This document shows positions 16,023 to 23,666 of a stretch of 55,364 bases of DNA, one piece after another. Origin of the DNA: Geodermatophilus sp. TF02-6 (GTDB taxonomy: Bacteria > Actinomycetota > Actinomycetes > Mycobacteriales > Geodermatophilaceae); the NCBI RefSeq assembly GCF_003319115.1, contig NZ_QOHF01000026.1, forward strand, positions 1-55,364, written 5' to 3'. The notes beneath the pieces are model-generated. The model was not told the DNA's origin, did not search any database, and worked only from the letters and a program-made list of their open reading frames with translations. The translations under genes were made by a program, and so were the position numbers. Positions within the stretch are counted from its first letter, which is position 1; each line of letters opens with the position of its first letter.

Positions 16023-17027
16023 GTGCCGCCGCCACCGGGCCCGGGCGGGCTGGCCGACCCACCGGGACGCCGTCCGCCCCGGCCGGCGCCGGTGGAGGAC
16101 CCGGAGGACGTCGAGCGGGTGCTCCGGCAGAACGCGGCGCGGCGCGCCGGCCGCGACGAGCTGGCCCGGGCGCACCCGGAGTTCCGGCAGGTCTCCCCAC
16201 AGCTCGGGGAGCTCGACGAGCAGGCGATGAGCGACCTCGCCGCCCGCGACCCGGAGGCGGCCGCCCGGCTGCTGGCGGCGATGGGCCGGGCGTTCGACCC
16301 GGGGCTGCGGGCCGCCGCCCGCGCCCTGGCCTGCCGGCTGCCCGTGGGCGCCCCGCGGACCGGCGTCCCCGACCGCCCGGGCACCCGGCGGATGGTGACC
16401 CGGCGGGACGACACCGGCAGCGACGTCGACCTCGACGCGTCCCTCGCCGCCCGGGGCGCCGAGCCGCACTGGCAGCCGGCGCACCTGCACACCCGCGGCT
16501 GGCGCGCCACCGGTCGGGCCTGCGTGCTGCTCGTCGACGCCTCGGGCTCGGTCGCCGGGGACGAGCTCGCGGTCGCCGTCCTGACCGCCGCGGCGCTGGC
16601 CCAGCGGATGCGGCCGGGCGACGAGTACGCCGTCGTCGCGTTCTGGTCGCAGGCGGTCGTGCTGCGCCCGCTGTCGGCCGACCCGCGCACCGACGTCGTG
16701 GTCGACCGGCTGTTCGACCTCGCCGGCGGCGGGACGACCGACCTCGACCTGGGCCTGCGGACGGCGGCCGCGCAGCTGGCCCGGTCCCGCGCGGCGGCCC
16801 GCGACGTGCTGCTGCTCTCCGACGGTCTGCCGACCGACAGCCCCGACCCGCTGCCCTCGGCCGCGGCGCTGGCCCGCGCCGGCGCCCACCTGCACGTGCT
16901 GTCGCTGTCGGAGGAGCCGGAGTCGGTGGCCAACTGCGCCGCACTGGCCGCCGCCGGGGACGGCCGGGTCGCCCCGCTGCTGCGGCCGACCCAGGCGCCG
17001 GCCGCCGTCCGCACCCTCCTCGGCTGA
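16023..17027 (+). CDS. VWA-domain protein, partner of the MoxR ATPase
   Basis: The protein has 334 residues. A proline-rich N-terminus (about 1-25) is followed by a helical part and then a von Willebrand A domain with the metal-ion site DASGS near 179, the second-site Thr in GGGTTDLDLGL and the DGLPTD Asp. GTG start with GAGGAG about 10 nt upstream. It pairs with the preceding MoxR ATPase; such pairs remodel client proteins. No transmembrane segment is visible, so it should act in the cytoplasm. Confidence 0.88.
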   Translation: MPPPPGPGGLADPPGRRPPRPAPVEDPEDVERVLRQNAARRAGRDELARAHPEFRQVSPQLGELDEQAMSDLAARDPEAAARLLAAMGRAFDPGLRAAARALACRLPVGAPRTGVPDRPGTRRMVTRRDDTGSDVDLDASLAARGAEPHWQPAHLHTRGWRATGRACVLLVDASGSVAGDELAVAVLTAAALAQRMRPGDEYAVVAFWSQAVVLRPLSADPRTDVVVDRLFDLAGGGTTDLDLGLRTAAAQLARSRAAARDVLLLSDGLPTDSPDPLPSAAALARAGAHLHVLSLSEEPESVANCAALAAAGDGRVAPLLRPTQAPAAVRTLLG

Positions 17028-17056
17028 GCGGAGGAGATCCGCCGGGATGACGCCCG

Positions 17057-17743
17057 TCAGCGGGCCGGCTCGTCCGCGTCGAGCAGGCCGTACTCGCGGG
17101 CCTCCGCCGCGTTGAGCAGCCTCCCTTCGCGCATGTCGGCGGCGACCTGCTCGACCGGGCGTCCGCACGCGTCGGCCAGCCGCTCCTGCAGGCGGCGCAC
17201 CTGTCGGGCGTGCTCGTCGGCCCAGGCCTGCACCTCGTGCCCGGGCACGCCGCGCGGCGCCCGCGGCTCGCGCAGCCGCAGCGTCGCGTGCGCTCCAGCG
17301 GCCCGCCGGTCGGCGACGGCGAGCACCGCGACCGCCGGGCCGGTGAGGGTGCCCAGGCAGGTGGCGTGCACCGGCGCGCCCACGAGGTCGAGGGCGTCGA
17401 CGAGGGTGAGCGCGCCGTCCAGGTCGACGCCGACCCCGGACAGCTGGAGGCGGACCGGTCCGTCCCCGGTCGCGTCGAGCAGCGCCAGCTCGGCCACCGC
17501 CCGGTTGACGGCTTCGGCGTCCAGCTCGCCGGCGAGGGTCAGCACCCGCTGCTCGAGCAGCCGCTCGGCCAGCCAGTCCCCCGTGCCGACGACGACCGCG
17601 GCCGACGCCGACGACGGGGTCGTCGCCGGCGGGCGCGGCTCGGGCTGCCACGGCGTGCGCGGCCACTCGGGTGTCCGCGGGGGGAACGGCGGGTCGGGAG
17701 GACGGGGCGGCACGGGTGGCCAGGTGCCCATGGGTCGGCTCAT
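17057..17743 (-). CDS. ClpP-fold protein without a catalytic triad
   Basis: The protein has 228 residues. A proline-rich head of about 45 residues precedes a ClpP/crotonase-type fold from about 50 to 225 that ends in the family motif NAAEAREYGLLD. At the place of the ClpP nucleophile (GxxASMG) stands GTLTGPAVAV near 131-140. The His of the MIHQP motif is replaced in LRLREP (155-160), and the glycines of the oxyanion loop NSPGG are changed (SGVGVD). It therefore cannot work as a normal serine peptidase; it may be a scaffold or adapter. The ATG overlaps the XRE regulator by 4 nt. Classification rests on fold pattern and ending, with moderate certainty. Confidence 0.75.
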   Translation of the reverse strand: MSRPMGTWPPVPPRPPDPPFPPRTPEWPRTPWQPEPRPPATTPSSASAAVVVGTGDWLAERLLEQRVLTLAGELDAEAVNRAVAELALLDATGDGPVRLQLSGVGVDLDGALTLVDALDLVGAPVHATCLGTLTGPAVAVLAVADRRAAGAHATLRLREPRAPRGVPGHEVQAWADEHARQVRRLQERLADACGRPVEQVAADMREGRLLNAAEAREYGLLDADEPAR

Positions 17744-18015
17744 CGGGACTCCTCGGACGGTCGGACCTGCCAGTCGACGGTGCGGCCCAGCGCGGCCGCG
17801 TAGCGCTCCAGGGTGGACAGCCGCGCGTCGAGCCCCCCGCTCTCCAGGCGGGCGACCGCCGACTGCGACGTCCCCATGCGGGCGGCGATCTCGGTCTGGC
17901 TCAGGTCGCTCTCCCGGCGGGCGCGGACCAGCTCCTCGATGAGCCCGCGCCGGCGGTCGGCGAGGTCCTGCAGACCGGGGAAGGCGCTGCGGCGGGGCTC
18001 GGACGACGACGGCAT
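17740..18015 (-). CDS. XRE-family transcriptional regulator
   Basis: The protein has 91 residues with one Cro/C1 helix-turn-helix: LSQTEIAARMGTSQSAVARLESGG near 39-62. The C-terminal LSTLERYAAALG helix is typical of short XRE proteins. A TACCTT box 7 nt before the ATG and the absence of a ribosome site suggest leaderless translation. A 12-8-12 inverted repeat covers the -10 box and start codon, so autorepression is likely. It is co-transcribed with the ClpP-like gene, whose start overlaps its stop. Confidence 0.85.
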   Translation of the reverse strand: MPSSSEPRRSAFPGLQDLADRRRGLIEELVRARRESDLSQTEIAARMGTSQSAVARLESGGLDARLSTLERYAAALGRTVDWQVRPSEESR

Positions 18016-18044
18016 AGCAGAGAAGGTATCGCTTCTCCGCTATG
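18013..18044 (-). promoter_or_regulatory. operator-promoter of the XRE/ClpP-like operon
   Basis: Arms CATAGCAGAGAA (18013-18024) and TTCTCCGCTATG (18033-18044) form an inverted repeat that matches at 11 of 12 positions around 8 nt. On the minus strand it contains TACCTT, then 7 nt, then the ATG of the XRE gene. A dimeric regulator bound here would block both the polymerase and the start of a leaderless mRNA. Confidence 0.7.
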
Positions 18045-18063
18045 GCCGCCGCCCCTCTGCCGT

Positions 18064-18129
18064 GATCATGGGGTTGTTGCAGGCGACACGCGCGGACACG
18101 CCGACGCGAGCGGCGACAACCCCATGATC
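18064..18129. terminator. long hairpin of the GATCATGGGG family
   Basis: Perfect 14-bp arms GATCATGGGGTTGT (18064-18077) and its complement (18116-18129) enclose 38 nt with GGCGACACG. It stands between the end of the XdhC-type gene and the XRE promoter. A relative with the same arm sequence lies at 23546-23615. It can end the XdhC transcript. Confidence 0.65.
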
Positions 18130-18165
18130 GCCTCGGGGCGGGCCGCCCGAGGCGGGACGACGCCC

Positions 18166-19287
18166 TCAGCGCTCGGCGGTGCGGTGGATGGGGCCCTCGG
18201 TGCCGGTCAGCCGCTCCCCCGAACCGCCCCACCGCCCGGCGATGACCTCGGCCGCGATGGAGATCGCCGTCTCCTCCGGCGTCCGCGCGCCGAGGTCCAG
18301 GCCGATCGGCGAGGACAGCCGCGCCAGCTCCTCCTCGGAGAGCCCCGCCTCCTCCAGCCGGGCGAGGCGCTCCCCGTGCGTGCGCCGCGATCCCATCGCC
18401 CCGACGTAGGCGACCGGCAGCCGCAGCGCGACCTCCAGCAACGGGACGTCGAACTTCGGGTCGTGGGTGAGCACGCAGAGCACGGTGCGCTCGTCGATCC
18501 GGCCGGCGTCCACCTCCGCCTGCAGGTAGCGGTGCGGCCACTCGACGACCACCTCGTGCGCGTCCGGGAAGCGCTTGGCCGTCGCGAACACCGGGCGGGC
18601 GTCGCAGACGGTGACCCGGTAGCCGAGGAAGGCCCCCACGCGCGCGACGGCGGCGGCGAAGTCGATCGCGCCGAAGACGACCATCCGCGCCGGCGGGGCG
18701 AAGGCGTTGACGAACAGCGACAGCTCGTCGCCGCGGCGCTCGCCGTCGTGGCCCACGTGCAGCATCCCGGTGCGCCCGGCGGCGAGCATGCCGCGGGCGT
18801 CGGCGACGACGGCGTCGTCCAGCCGTTGCAGGCCGAGGGTGCCGGAGCTGCGGTCGGGCCAGACCACCACCCGCCGGCCCACCCGGTCCGCGGGCCCGGC
18901 GACGCAGGTGGCGACGGCGACCGGTTCGTGCCCGGCGACGCTCTCGGCGACCTCGCCGAGCTCGGGGAACGACTCCCGCGACACCGACTCGACGAAGACG
19001 TCGAGGATGCCGCCGCAGGTCAGCCCGACGGCGAAGGCGTCGTCGTCGCTGACCCCGTAGCGCTCGAGGGTGGGGACGCCGGTCTCGACGACGTCCTTGG
19101 CCTCCTCGTAGACCGCGCCCTCGACGCAGCCACCGGAGACGCTGCCCACGGCGGTGCCGTCGGGGCCGACGAGCATCGAGGCGCCGGCGGGCCGGGGCGC
19201 CGAGCGCCAGGTGGCGACCACCGTCCCCATCCCGACGGTCTGCCCCGCCTGCCACCAGCCGACCAGGTCCTCGAGCACGTCACGCAC
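18166..19287 (-). CDS. XdhC/CoxI-family molybdenum hydroxylase maturation factor
   Basis: The protein has 373 residues. An N-terminal XdhC/CoxI domain carries SAPRPAGASMLV, GSVSGGCVEGAVYEEA and GLTCGGILDVFVE; the CGG motif is typical of proteins that bind molybdopterin. The C-terminal Rossmann half starts with MVVFGAIDFAAAVARVGAFLGYRVTVCD and has YVGAMGSRRTH. XdhC proteins sulfurate and insert Mo cofactor into xanthine dehydrogenase or CO dehydrogenase-type enzymes. The GTG start has AAGGAG at good spacing. It is the last gene after CoxD- and CoxE-like genes. No large, medium or small hydroxylase subunit is in the window. Confidence 0.9.
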   Translation of the reverse strand: MRDVLEDLVGWWQAGQTVGMGTVVATWRSAPRPAGASMLVGPDGTAVGSVSGGCVEGAVYEEAKDVVETGVPTLERYGVSDDDAFAVGLTCGGILDVFVESVSRESFPELGEVAESVAGHEPVAVATCVAGPADRVGRRVVVWPDRSSGTLGLQRLDDAVVADARGMLAAGRTGMLHVGHDGERRGDELSLFVNAFAPPARMVVFGAIDFAAAVARVGAFLGYRVTVCDARPVFATAKRFPDAHEVVVEWPHRYLQAEVDAGRIDERTVLCVLTHDPKFDVPLLEVALRLPVAYVGAMGSRRTHGERLARLEEAGLSEEELARLSSPIGLDLGARTPEETAISIAAEVIAGRWGGSGERLTGTEGPIHRTAER

Positions 19288-19310
19288 GGGAGGGCTCCTT
19301 CCCCACCAGA

Positions 19311-19343
19311 GGCCGAGAGCCGAGGATTCCTCCGCTCTCGGCC
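19311..19343. terminator. 16-bp hairpin after the CoxE-like gene
   Basis: GGCCGAGAGCCGAGGA, one T, and its near-complement (15 of 16 pairs) form a long stem 12 nt past the stop of the CoxE-like gene on the minus strand and 24 nt before the XdhC start. It could end or attenuate read-through into xdhC. Confidence 0.7.
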
Positions 19344-19355
19344 TCCATCAACACC

Positions 19356-20603
19356 TCAGGCACGCTCGATGACTCCCGCGAGCTCCTCGAACGCGGCCAT
19401 GCTGTGCCCGGCCACGAAGGAGTCGACCGCGGGCAGCGCCGCCTGCATCCCGCCGGTGAGCGGCTGGTAGCCCGTGCGTCCCTTGTGCGGGTTGACCCAC
19501 ACGACCGCGTGCGCCAGCCGCCGCAGCCGCGCCATCTGCTCGGCCAGCAGCTCGGTGCCGCCCCGCTCCCAGCCGTCGCTGCACACCACCACCACGGCCC
19601 CGCGGGCGGTGCCCCGCTGCCCCCACCGGTCGAGGAAGGCCTTGAGCACCTCGCCCAGCCGGGTGCCGCCGGACCAGTCGGGGATCGCCGCGCCGCTGGC
19701 GGCCAGCGCCTCGTCCGGGTCGCGCAGCCGCATCTCCCGGGTCACCCGGGTCAGCCGGGTGCCGACGGTGAACACCTCGGTGGCGGCCGGGTGCGCCCGC
19801 ACCGCCGCGTGCGCGAAGCGCAGCAGCGCGTCGGCGTAGGGGCTCATCGACCCGGAGACGTCGACCAGCAGGACTACGCGGCGCGGGCGGGGCCGGGACC
19901 GGCGGTGCAGCAGACGGGTGACCTCGCCGCCGTCGTGCAGGGCGCGCCGCACGGTGCGGGAGGCGTGCACGGCGCCGTGCGGACTCGGCCGGCGGCGCCG
20001 CGAGGGGCGCATCGGTGACGCCGGCACCAGCAGCGCGAACAGCCGGCGCAGGTGCTCGCGCTCGGCGACGGTCATCTCGGCGACGTCGCGGTGGCGGAGC
20101 ACCTCGTCGGCGCTGGCCCGACCGGCGGTCTCCGGGGGTTGCTCGCCCTCGTCGCCCTCCCCCGACCCGGCGTCCAGCGGCGCCGCGGCGGCGACCCGCT
20201 GCTCGGGCTGCCCCGCGGGGCGCGCCGGCCGCGGCGCCTCGCCGGCGAAGTAGGCCGCGAAGGCGGCGTCGTAGCGGTCCAGGTCGTCCGGCCCCGCGCA
20301 CAGGGTCAGCCGACCGGCCCAGTACACGTCGCTGGGATCGAGGACGTCGAGCGCCCCGACGGCGGCCAGCATCGCCTCGACCCGGTCGGGGGAGGCGCCC
20401 ACCCCGGCGTGCCGCAGGGTGCGCGCGAAGCCGAGCACCGTGTCGACGACGTCCCGCCGCGGCGCCTCCGAGACCTGGCGAGCGTCACCTGCGTCACGAG
20501 CTCCGGGACGGGGGGTGTCGCTCCCCGCGCCCGGGGCAGCCTCGTTCCGGGTCCCGCCCCGGGCGTGCGAGGGGTGGGGAGGACGAGGTCCTTCCTCAGC
20601 CAC
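19356..20603 (-). CDS. CoxE-like VWA-domain protein
   Basis: The conserved part begins at DTVLGFARTLRHAGVGASPDRV. A C-terminal VWA domain (LLVDVSGSMSPYADALLRFA) carries the metal-ion site DVSGS and the ending VWVNPH. CoxE works with the AAA+ protein CoxD to build the CuSMo centre of CO dehydrogenase or the Mo site of relatives. The first usable start is a GTG at 20603, overlapping the stop of the ATPase gene. It would translate a copy of the window-wide GC-rich repeat as about 35 leader residues (PHPSHARGGT and so on). The next in-frame start, GTG at 20438, fits the family better. I keep the longer frame as the outer limit. Confidence 0.85.
   Translation of the reverse strand: MAEEGPRPPHPSHARGGTRNEAAPGAGSDTPRPGARDAGDARQVSEAPRRDVVDTVLGFARTLRHAGVGASPDRVEAMLAAVGALDVLDPSDVYWAGRLTLCAGPDDLDRYDAAFAAYFAGEAPRPARPAGQPEQRVAAAAPLDAGSGEGDEGEQPPETAGRASADEVLRHRDVAEMTVAEREHLRRLFALLVPASPMRPSRRRRPSPHGAVHASRTVRRALHDGGEVTRLLHRRSRPRPRRVVLLVDVSGSMSPYADALLRFAHAAVRAHPAATEVFTVGTRLTRVTREMRLRDPDEALAASGAAIPDWSGGTRLGEVLKAFLDRWGQRGTARGAVVVVCSDGWERGGTELLAEQMARLRRLAHAVVWVNPHKGRTGYQPLTGGMQAALPAVDSFVAGHSMAAFEELAGVIERA
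20521..20595 (-). repeat. GC-rich repeat copy between CoxD-like and CoxE-like genes
   Basis: Read on the minus strand, GGAAGGACC directly follows the stop of the ATPase gene, then the shared core CACCCCTCGCACGCCCGGGG and an inverted GGAACGAGG arm. It matches the elements at 14873-15002 and 53538-53639. Unlike those copies, it can be translated, as the possible leader of the CoxE-like protein. Confidence 0.75.
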
Positions 20604-21540
20604 CGAAGAGCGCCCCTCGGGCCAGCGCGTGCACCCGGTCGGTGTCCTCCCGGTACTTGAGGACGGCGCCCAGCGTGCGGGCCGCGACGTCGGGGTCCAG
20701 CTCGCGGGCGCCCAGGGTGTGCAGCGCCGTCGCCCAGTCCATCGCCTCGGCGACCCCCGGCGACTTGAGCAGGTCGAGGGTGCGCAGCTTCGCGGTCGCC
20801 CGGGCCACCTCGCGGGCCAGCTGCTCGGTCACCTCGGGCAGCCGGCGGCGCAGGATGGCCACCTCGCGGTCGAAGTCGGGGTGGGCCAGCCAGTGGTAGA
20901 GGCAGCGCCGCTTGAGGGCGTCGTGCACCTCGCGGGTGCGGTTGGAGGTGAGGACCACCAGCGGCGGGGTCTGCGCCCGGATCGTGCCCAGCTCGGGGAT
21001 GGAGATGGTGAAGTCGGAGAGGACCTCGAGCAGGAACGCCTCGAACTCGTCGTCGGCGCGGTCGACCTCGTCAACCAGCAGCACGCTCGGGGAGTCCTCC
21101 AGCGCCTGCAGCAGCGGGCGGGCCAGCAGGAAGCGGCGGTCGTAGAGGGAGGCCTCGAGGGTCGCCACGTCGTCCGGGGAGCCGGCGGAGCCGGTGGCGT
21201 GCGCGGCCTCGGCGGCGCGCAGGTGCAGCAGCTGGCGGCCGAAGTCCCAGTCGTAGAGCGCCTGGCTGGCCTCCAGTCCCTCGTAGCACTGCAGCCGGTA
21301 CAGCGGCCGGCCGGTGACCTGGGCCAGCGCCCGCGCCAGCGCGGTCTTGCCCACCCCGGCCTCGCCCTCGAGGAACAGCGGCCGGTGCATGGCAAACGCC
21401 AGGTAGGCCGCGGTCGCCAGGCCCTCGTCGGGCAGGTAGCCGCTGTCCTCCAGAGCGGCGGCGAGCTCGTCGGGGTTCCTGGGGCCGCCGTCCGGAGACG
21501 TCACCGGCCGCAGCGTGGTCTCACTCACGTCGCCGAGCAT
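20596..21540 (-). CDS. CoxD-like MoxR-type AAA+ ATPase
   Basis: The protein has 314 residues. Walker A is GEAGVGKTALA, Walker B is SVLLVDEVDRADDEFEAFLLE, and sensor 1 lies in LVVLTSNRTREV; RRCLYHW is a family mark of CoxD-like ATPases. The start may be the ATG at 21540 or a GTG at 21528. It heads an operon with CoxE and XdhC. In CO dehydrogenase maturation this ATPase unfolds the large subunit so that sulfur and copper can enter. Because the structural genes are absent here, the client is unknown. Confidence 0.9.
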   Translation of the reverse strand: MLGDVSETTLRPVTSPDGGPRNPDELAAALEDSGYLPDEGLATAAYLAFAMHRPLFLEGEAGVGKTALARALAQVTGRPLYRLQCYEGLEASQALYDWDFGRQLLHLRAAEAAHATGSAGSPDDVATLEASLYDRRFLLARPLLQALEDSPSVLLVDEVDRADDEFEAFLLEVLSDFTISIPELGTIRAQTPPLVVLTSNRTREVHDALKRRCLYHWLAHPDFDREVAILRRRLPEVTEQLAREVARATAKLRTLDLLKSPGVAEAMDWATALHTLGARELDPDVAARTLGAVLKYREDTDRVHALARGALFGG

Positions 21541-21652
21541 CCCACCGGGAACAGGCCGTCCGCCCCCGGACGGCAGGTGGCCGGCCGCGGACGACGTCCG
21601 CGGCCGGCCACCGCTGCGCGGAGCACCCGGAGCTGCTGCCGGGCCGAACGGG

Positions 21653-22501
21653 TCAGCTGCGCCGGGTCGTACCGGTGCCGGGGTCGGTGTCGGTGTCGAC
21701 CTCGATCTCCTCCTTGCGCAGAGTCTCGTTGACCGGGACCTGCTCGGTCACCGTCTCGGTGTCCAGGCGGACCCGCTCGACCGGCACGACCTCCTTCTCC
21801 ACCACCGGGCGCTCGGCGTGGAGGGTGACCTCGTGCTCCTCCTCGGAGATGGCCGGTCCGTCCATGGCCCGGCCCACGTTGGCGTCGGTGATCGGCTCGC
21901 GCTCGACACGGACCTCCTCGCGGGTGACCGGGACGGTCTGGGTCACGTTCTCGGTGACCACGTACTTGCGCAGCCGCGCCCGGCCGGTCTCGACGCGCTG
22001 CGTACCGACGCGCAGCCGCTCCTCGGAGCGGGTCATCGCGTCGTCGGTGGTCGGGCCGGAGGTGTCCCGGCCGACGGTGCCGCGCGTGCCCGTGTCGGTC
22101 GTGGCCATGCCGGCCATGCCGGCCGTGGTGGTGTCGGTCGTGGTGGTCATCGTGTCGGTGCGGCCGGTGGTCTGCGTACCGCTGGTGCCCATGCCCAGGC
22201 CGTAGTAGCGGTAGAGCTCCTGCTCCTCCTCCGGCGACAGGTGCCCGTCGGTGTCGATCCGGGGGGCGTCCTTGACCTGGTCCTTGGTGACGCTGACCCG
22301 CAGGCCGTCCCCGGTCAGGTCCGCGCCCTGGAGGGGTACGAAGGACTCCTTGGTGCCGAACAGGCCGGTGCGGACGGTCACCCACTCCGGCTGGCCGGTC
22401 TCGTCGTCGAGGTACACCTCCGATGCGGAACCGATCTTGTCGCCCGACGGGTCGTGGACGTCCTTGCCGATCACCTGGCTGATGCTGTCGGTGCCGATCA
22501 T
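21653..22501 (-). CDS. PRC-barrel and DUF2382 (YsnF/AvaK) stress protein
   Basis: The protein has 282 residues. A PRC-barrel (residues 8-80, IGKDVHDPSGDKIGSASEVY) is followed by a linker rich in Thr, Gly and Met (about 105-150, with MTTTTDTTTAGMAG). A DUF2382 domain (155-270) repeats the pattern RVRLDTETVTEQVPV and REEVRVEREPI. Such proteins are common in desiccation- and radiation-tolerant actinomycetes and are thought to bind RNA or membranes during stress. The ATG at 22501 has GGAG about 11 nt upstream; a GTG four codons earlier is an alternative. Confidence 0.85.
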   Translation of the reverse strand: MIGTDSISQVIGKDVHDPSGDKIGSASEVYLDDETGQPEWVTVRTGLFGTKESFVPLQGADLTGDGLRVSVTKDQVKDAPRIDTDGHLSPEEEQELYRYYGLGMGTSGTQTTGRTDTMTTTTDTTTAGMAGMATTDTGTRGTVGRDTSGPTTDDAMTRSEERLRVGTQRVETGRARLRKYVVTENVTQTVPVTREEVRVEREPITDANVGRAMDGPAISEEEHEVTLHAERPVVEKEVVPVERVRLDTETVTEQVPVNETLRKEEIEVDTDTDPGTGTTRRS

Positions 22502-22683
22502 GCTCGCTGTCACTCCCTCTTCTGGATCGTGGTGACTCAGTCGGCAACGTGGGTGACCACTCCACGGTGAGGCGAAACGCGAGAGGCACCGATTGATCCA
22601 ATCGGGCAACGGGTCGGAGCCGGGGCGGTGACGGGCCGCAGCCGAGGTGGTGCGGCGCGTCGTCCGCGGCACGGCCGCGCGAG

Positions 22684-23514
22684 GTGGTCAAGCTGGACCG
22701 CGTGCCTCCCCGCTCGCCGTACGACGACCTGGTCCACCCGCGCACCGTCAGGAAGCCCACCCCGCAGGTCGAGGCCGAGCGCGACCTCGTCGTCGAGGAC
22801 CCGAGCTCGGGGTTCGTGGGCGCCGTGGTGCGCTGCGAGAAGGACGTCGTCCACCTCGAGGACCGCTTCGGCCGCGTGCGCGCCTACCCGCTCGGCCCCG
22901 GCTTCTGGGTGGACGGGCGACCGGTCGTGCTCGTCCGGCCGAAGCCGCAGGCGCCGACCGCGCCGGCCCGCAGCGCGTCGGGCTCGACCTACGTGGCGGG
23001 TGCGCGGGCGCGGGTGGCCCGCGGAGGGCGGGTCTATGTCGAGGGCAAGCACGACGCCGAGCTGGTGGAGAAGGTCTGGGGTCACGACCTGCGCATCGAG
23101 GGTGTCGTCGTCGAGCCGCTGCACGGTGTCGACGACCTGTCGGCGATCGTGCGCGACTTCCGCCCCGCCTCCGGACGACGGCTCGGCGTGCTGGTCGACC
23201 ACCTGGTGAGGGGGTCCAAGGAGTCGCGGATCGCGGCAGGGGTGACCGGCGAGCACGTGCTCGTCGTCGGCCACCCGTTCGTCGACATCTGGCAGGCGGT
23301 CAAGCCCTCCGTCGTGGGCATCCGGGCGTGGCCGACCGTCCCGAAGGGGCAGCCGTGGAAGGAGGGCGTCTGCCGCGCGCTGGGCTGGGAGGACGACACC
23401 GGCCACGTCTGGGCGCAGCGGATCCTCGCCCGGGTGCGCGCCTGGACCGACCTGGAGCCCGCGTTGATCGGCCGGGTCGAGGAGCTCATCGACTTCGTCA
23501 CGGTGACACCGTGA
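22684..23514 (+). CDS. DUF3097 family protein with TOPRIM-like motif
   Basis: The protein has 276 residues. An N-terminal beta-rich part (GFVGAVVRCEKDVVHLEDRFGRVR) precedes the stretch RVYVEGKHDAELVEKVWG near 120-137. This resembles the Glu motif of TOPRIM domains (as in RNase M5), and LGVLVDHL stands where the Asp motif would be. DUF3097 is a conserved actinobacterial family with no firm function. The GTG start lacks a strong ribosome site. It is convergent with an aldo/keto reductase gene, with a hairpin between them. Confidence 0.85.
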   Translation: MVKLDRVPPRSPYDDLVHPRTVRKPTPQVEAERDLVVEDPSSGFVGAVVRCEKDVVHLEDRFGRVRAYPLGPGFWVDGRPVVLVRPKPQAPTAPARSASGSTYVAGARARVARGGRVYVEGKHDAELVEKVWGHDLRIEGVVVEPLHGVDDLSAIVRDFRPASGRRLGVLVDHLVRGSKESRIAAGVTGEHVLVVGHPFVDIWQAVKPSVVGIRAWPTVPKGQPWKEGVCRALGWEDDTGHVWAQRILARVRAWTDLEPALIGRVEELIDFVTVTP

Positions 23515-23545
23515 TCCTCCGGACCACCCCGCTCGACGACTCGCC

Positions 23546-23615
23546 GCGATCACGGGGTCGAGGAGGCGACACGCCGGTTCCGGACGGCGTGTCGCGCCCC
23601 GAACTCCATGATCGC
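23546..23615. terminator. nested hairpin between convergent genes
   Basis: An inner perfect 11-bp stem (GCGACACGCCG at 23566-23576, complement at 23585-23595) is enclosed by an outer imperfect stem of 13 bp (GCGATCACGGGGT, complement at 23603-23615). It lies between the DUF3097 gene and the aldo/keto reductase gene. It shares its outer arm with the hairpin at 18064-18129. Confidence 0.7.
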
Positions 23616-23628
23616 AGCAGGCTGCCCT

Positions 23629-23666
23629 CAGCGCTCAGCGGGGGATCCAGCGCTCAGCGGGGGGTC
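23629..23666. repeat. two 19-bp direct repeats at the 3' end of a gene
   Basis: CAGCGCTCAGCGGGGG[A/G]TC-type units stand head to tail across the stop codon of the aldo/keto reductase gene. The duplication has copied the last codons (WTPR and stop) beyond the true stop. Confidence 0.7.

Noticed and set aside
15633..17666. Minus-strand frame of 677 codons over the MoxR-VWA genes
   Set aside because: Shadow frame without recognisable motifs; both plus-strand genes have clear Walker and metal-ion motifs.
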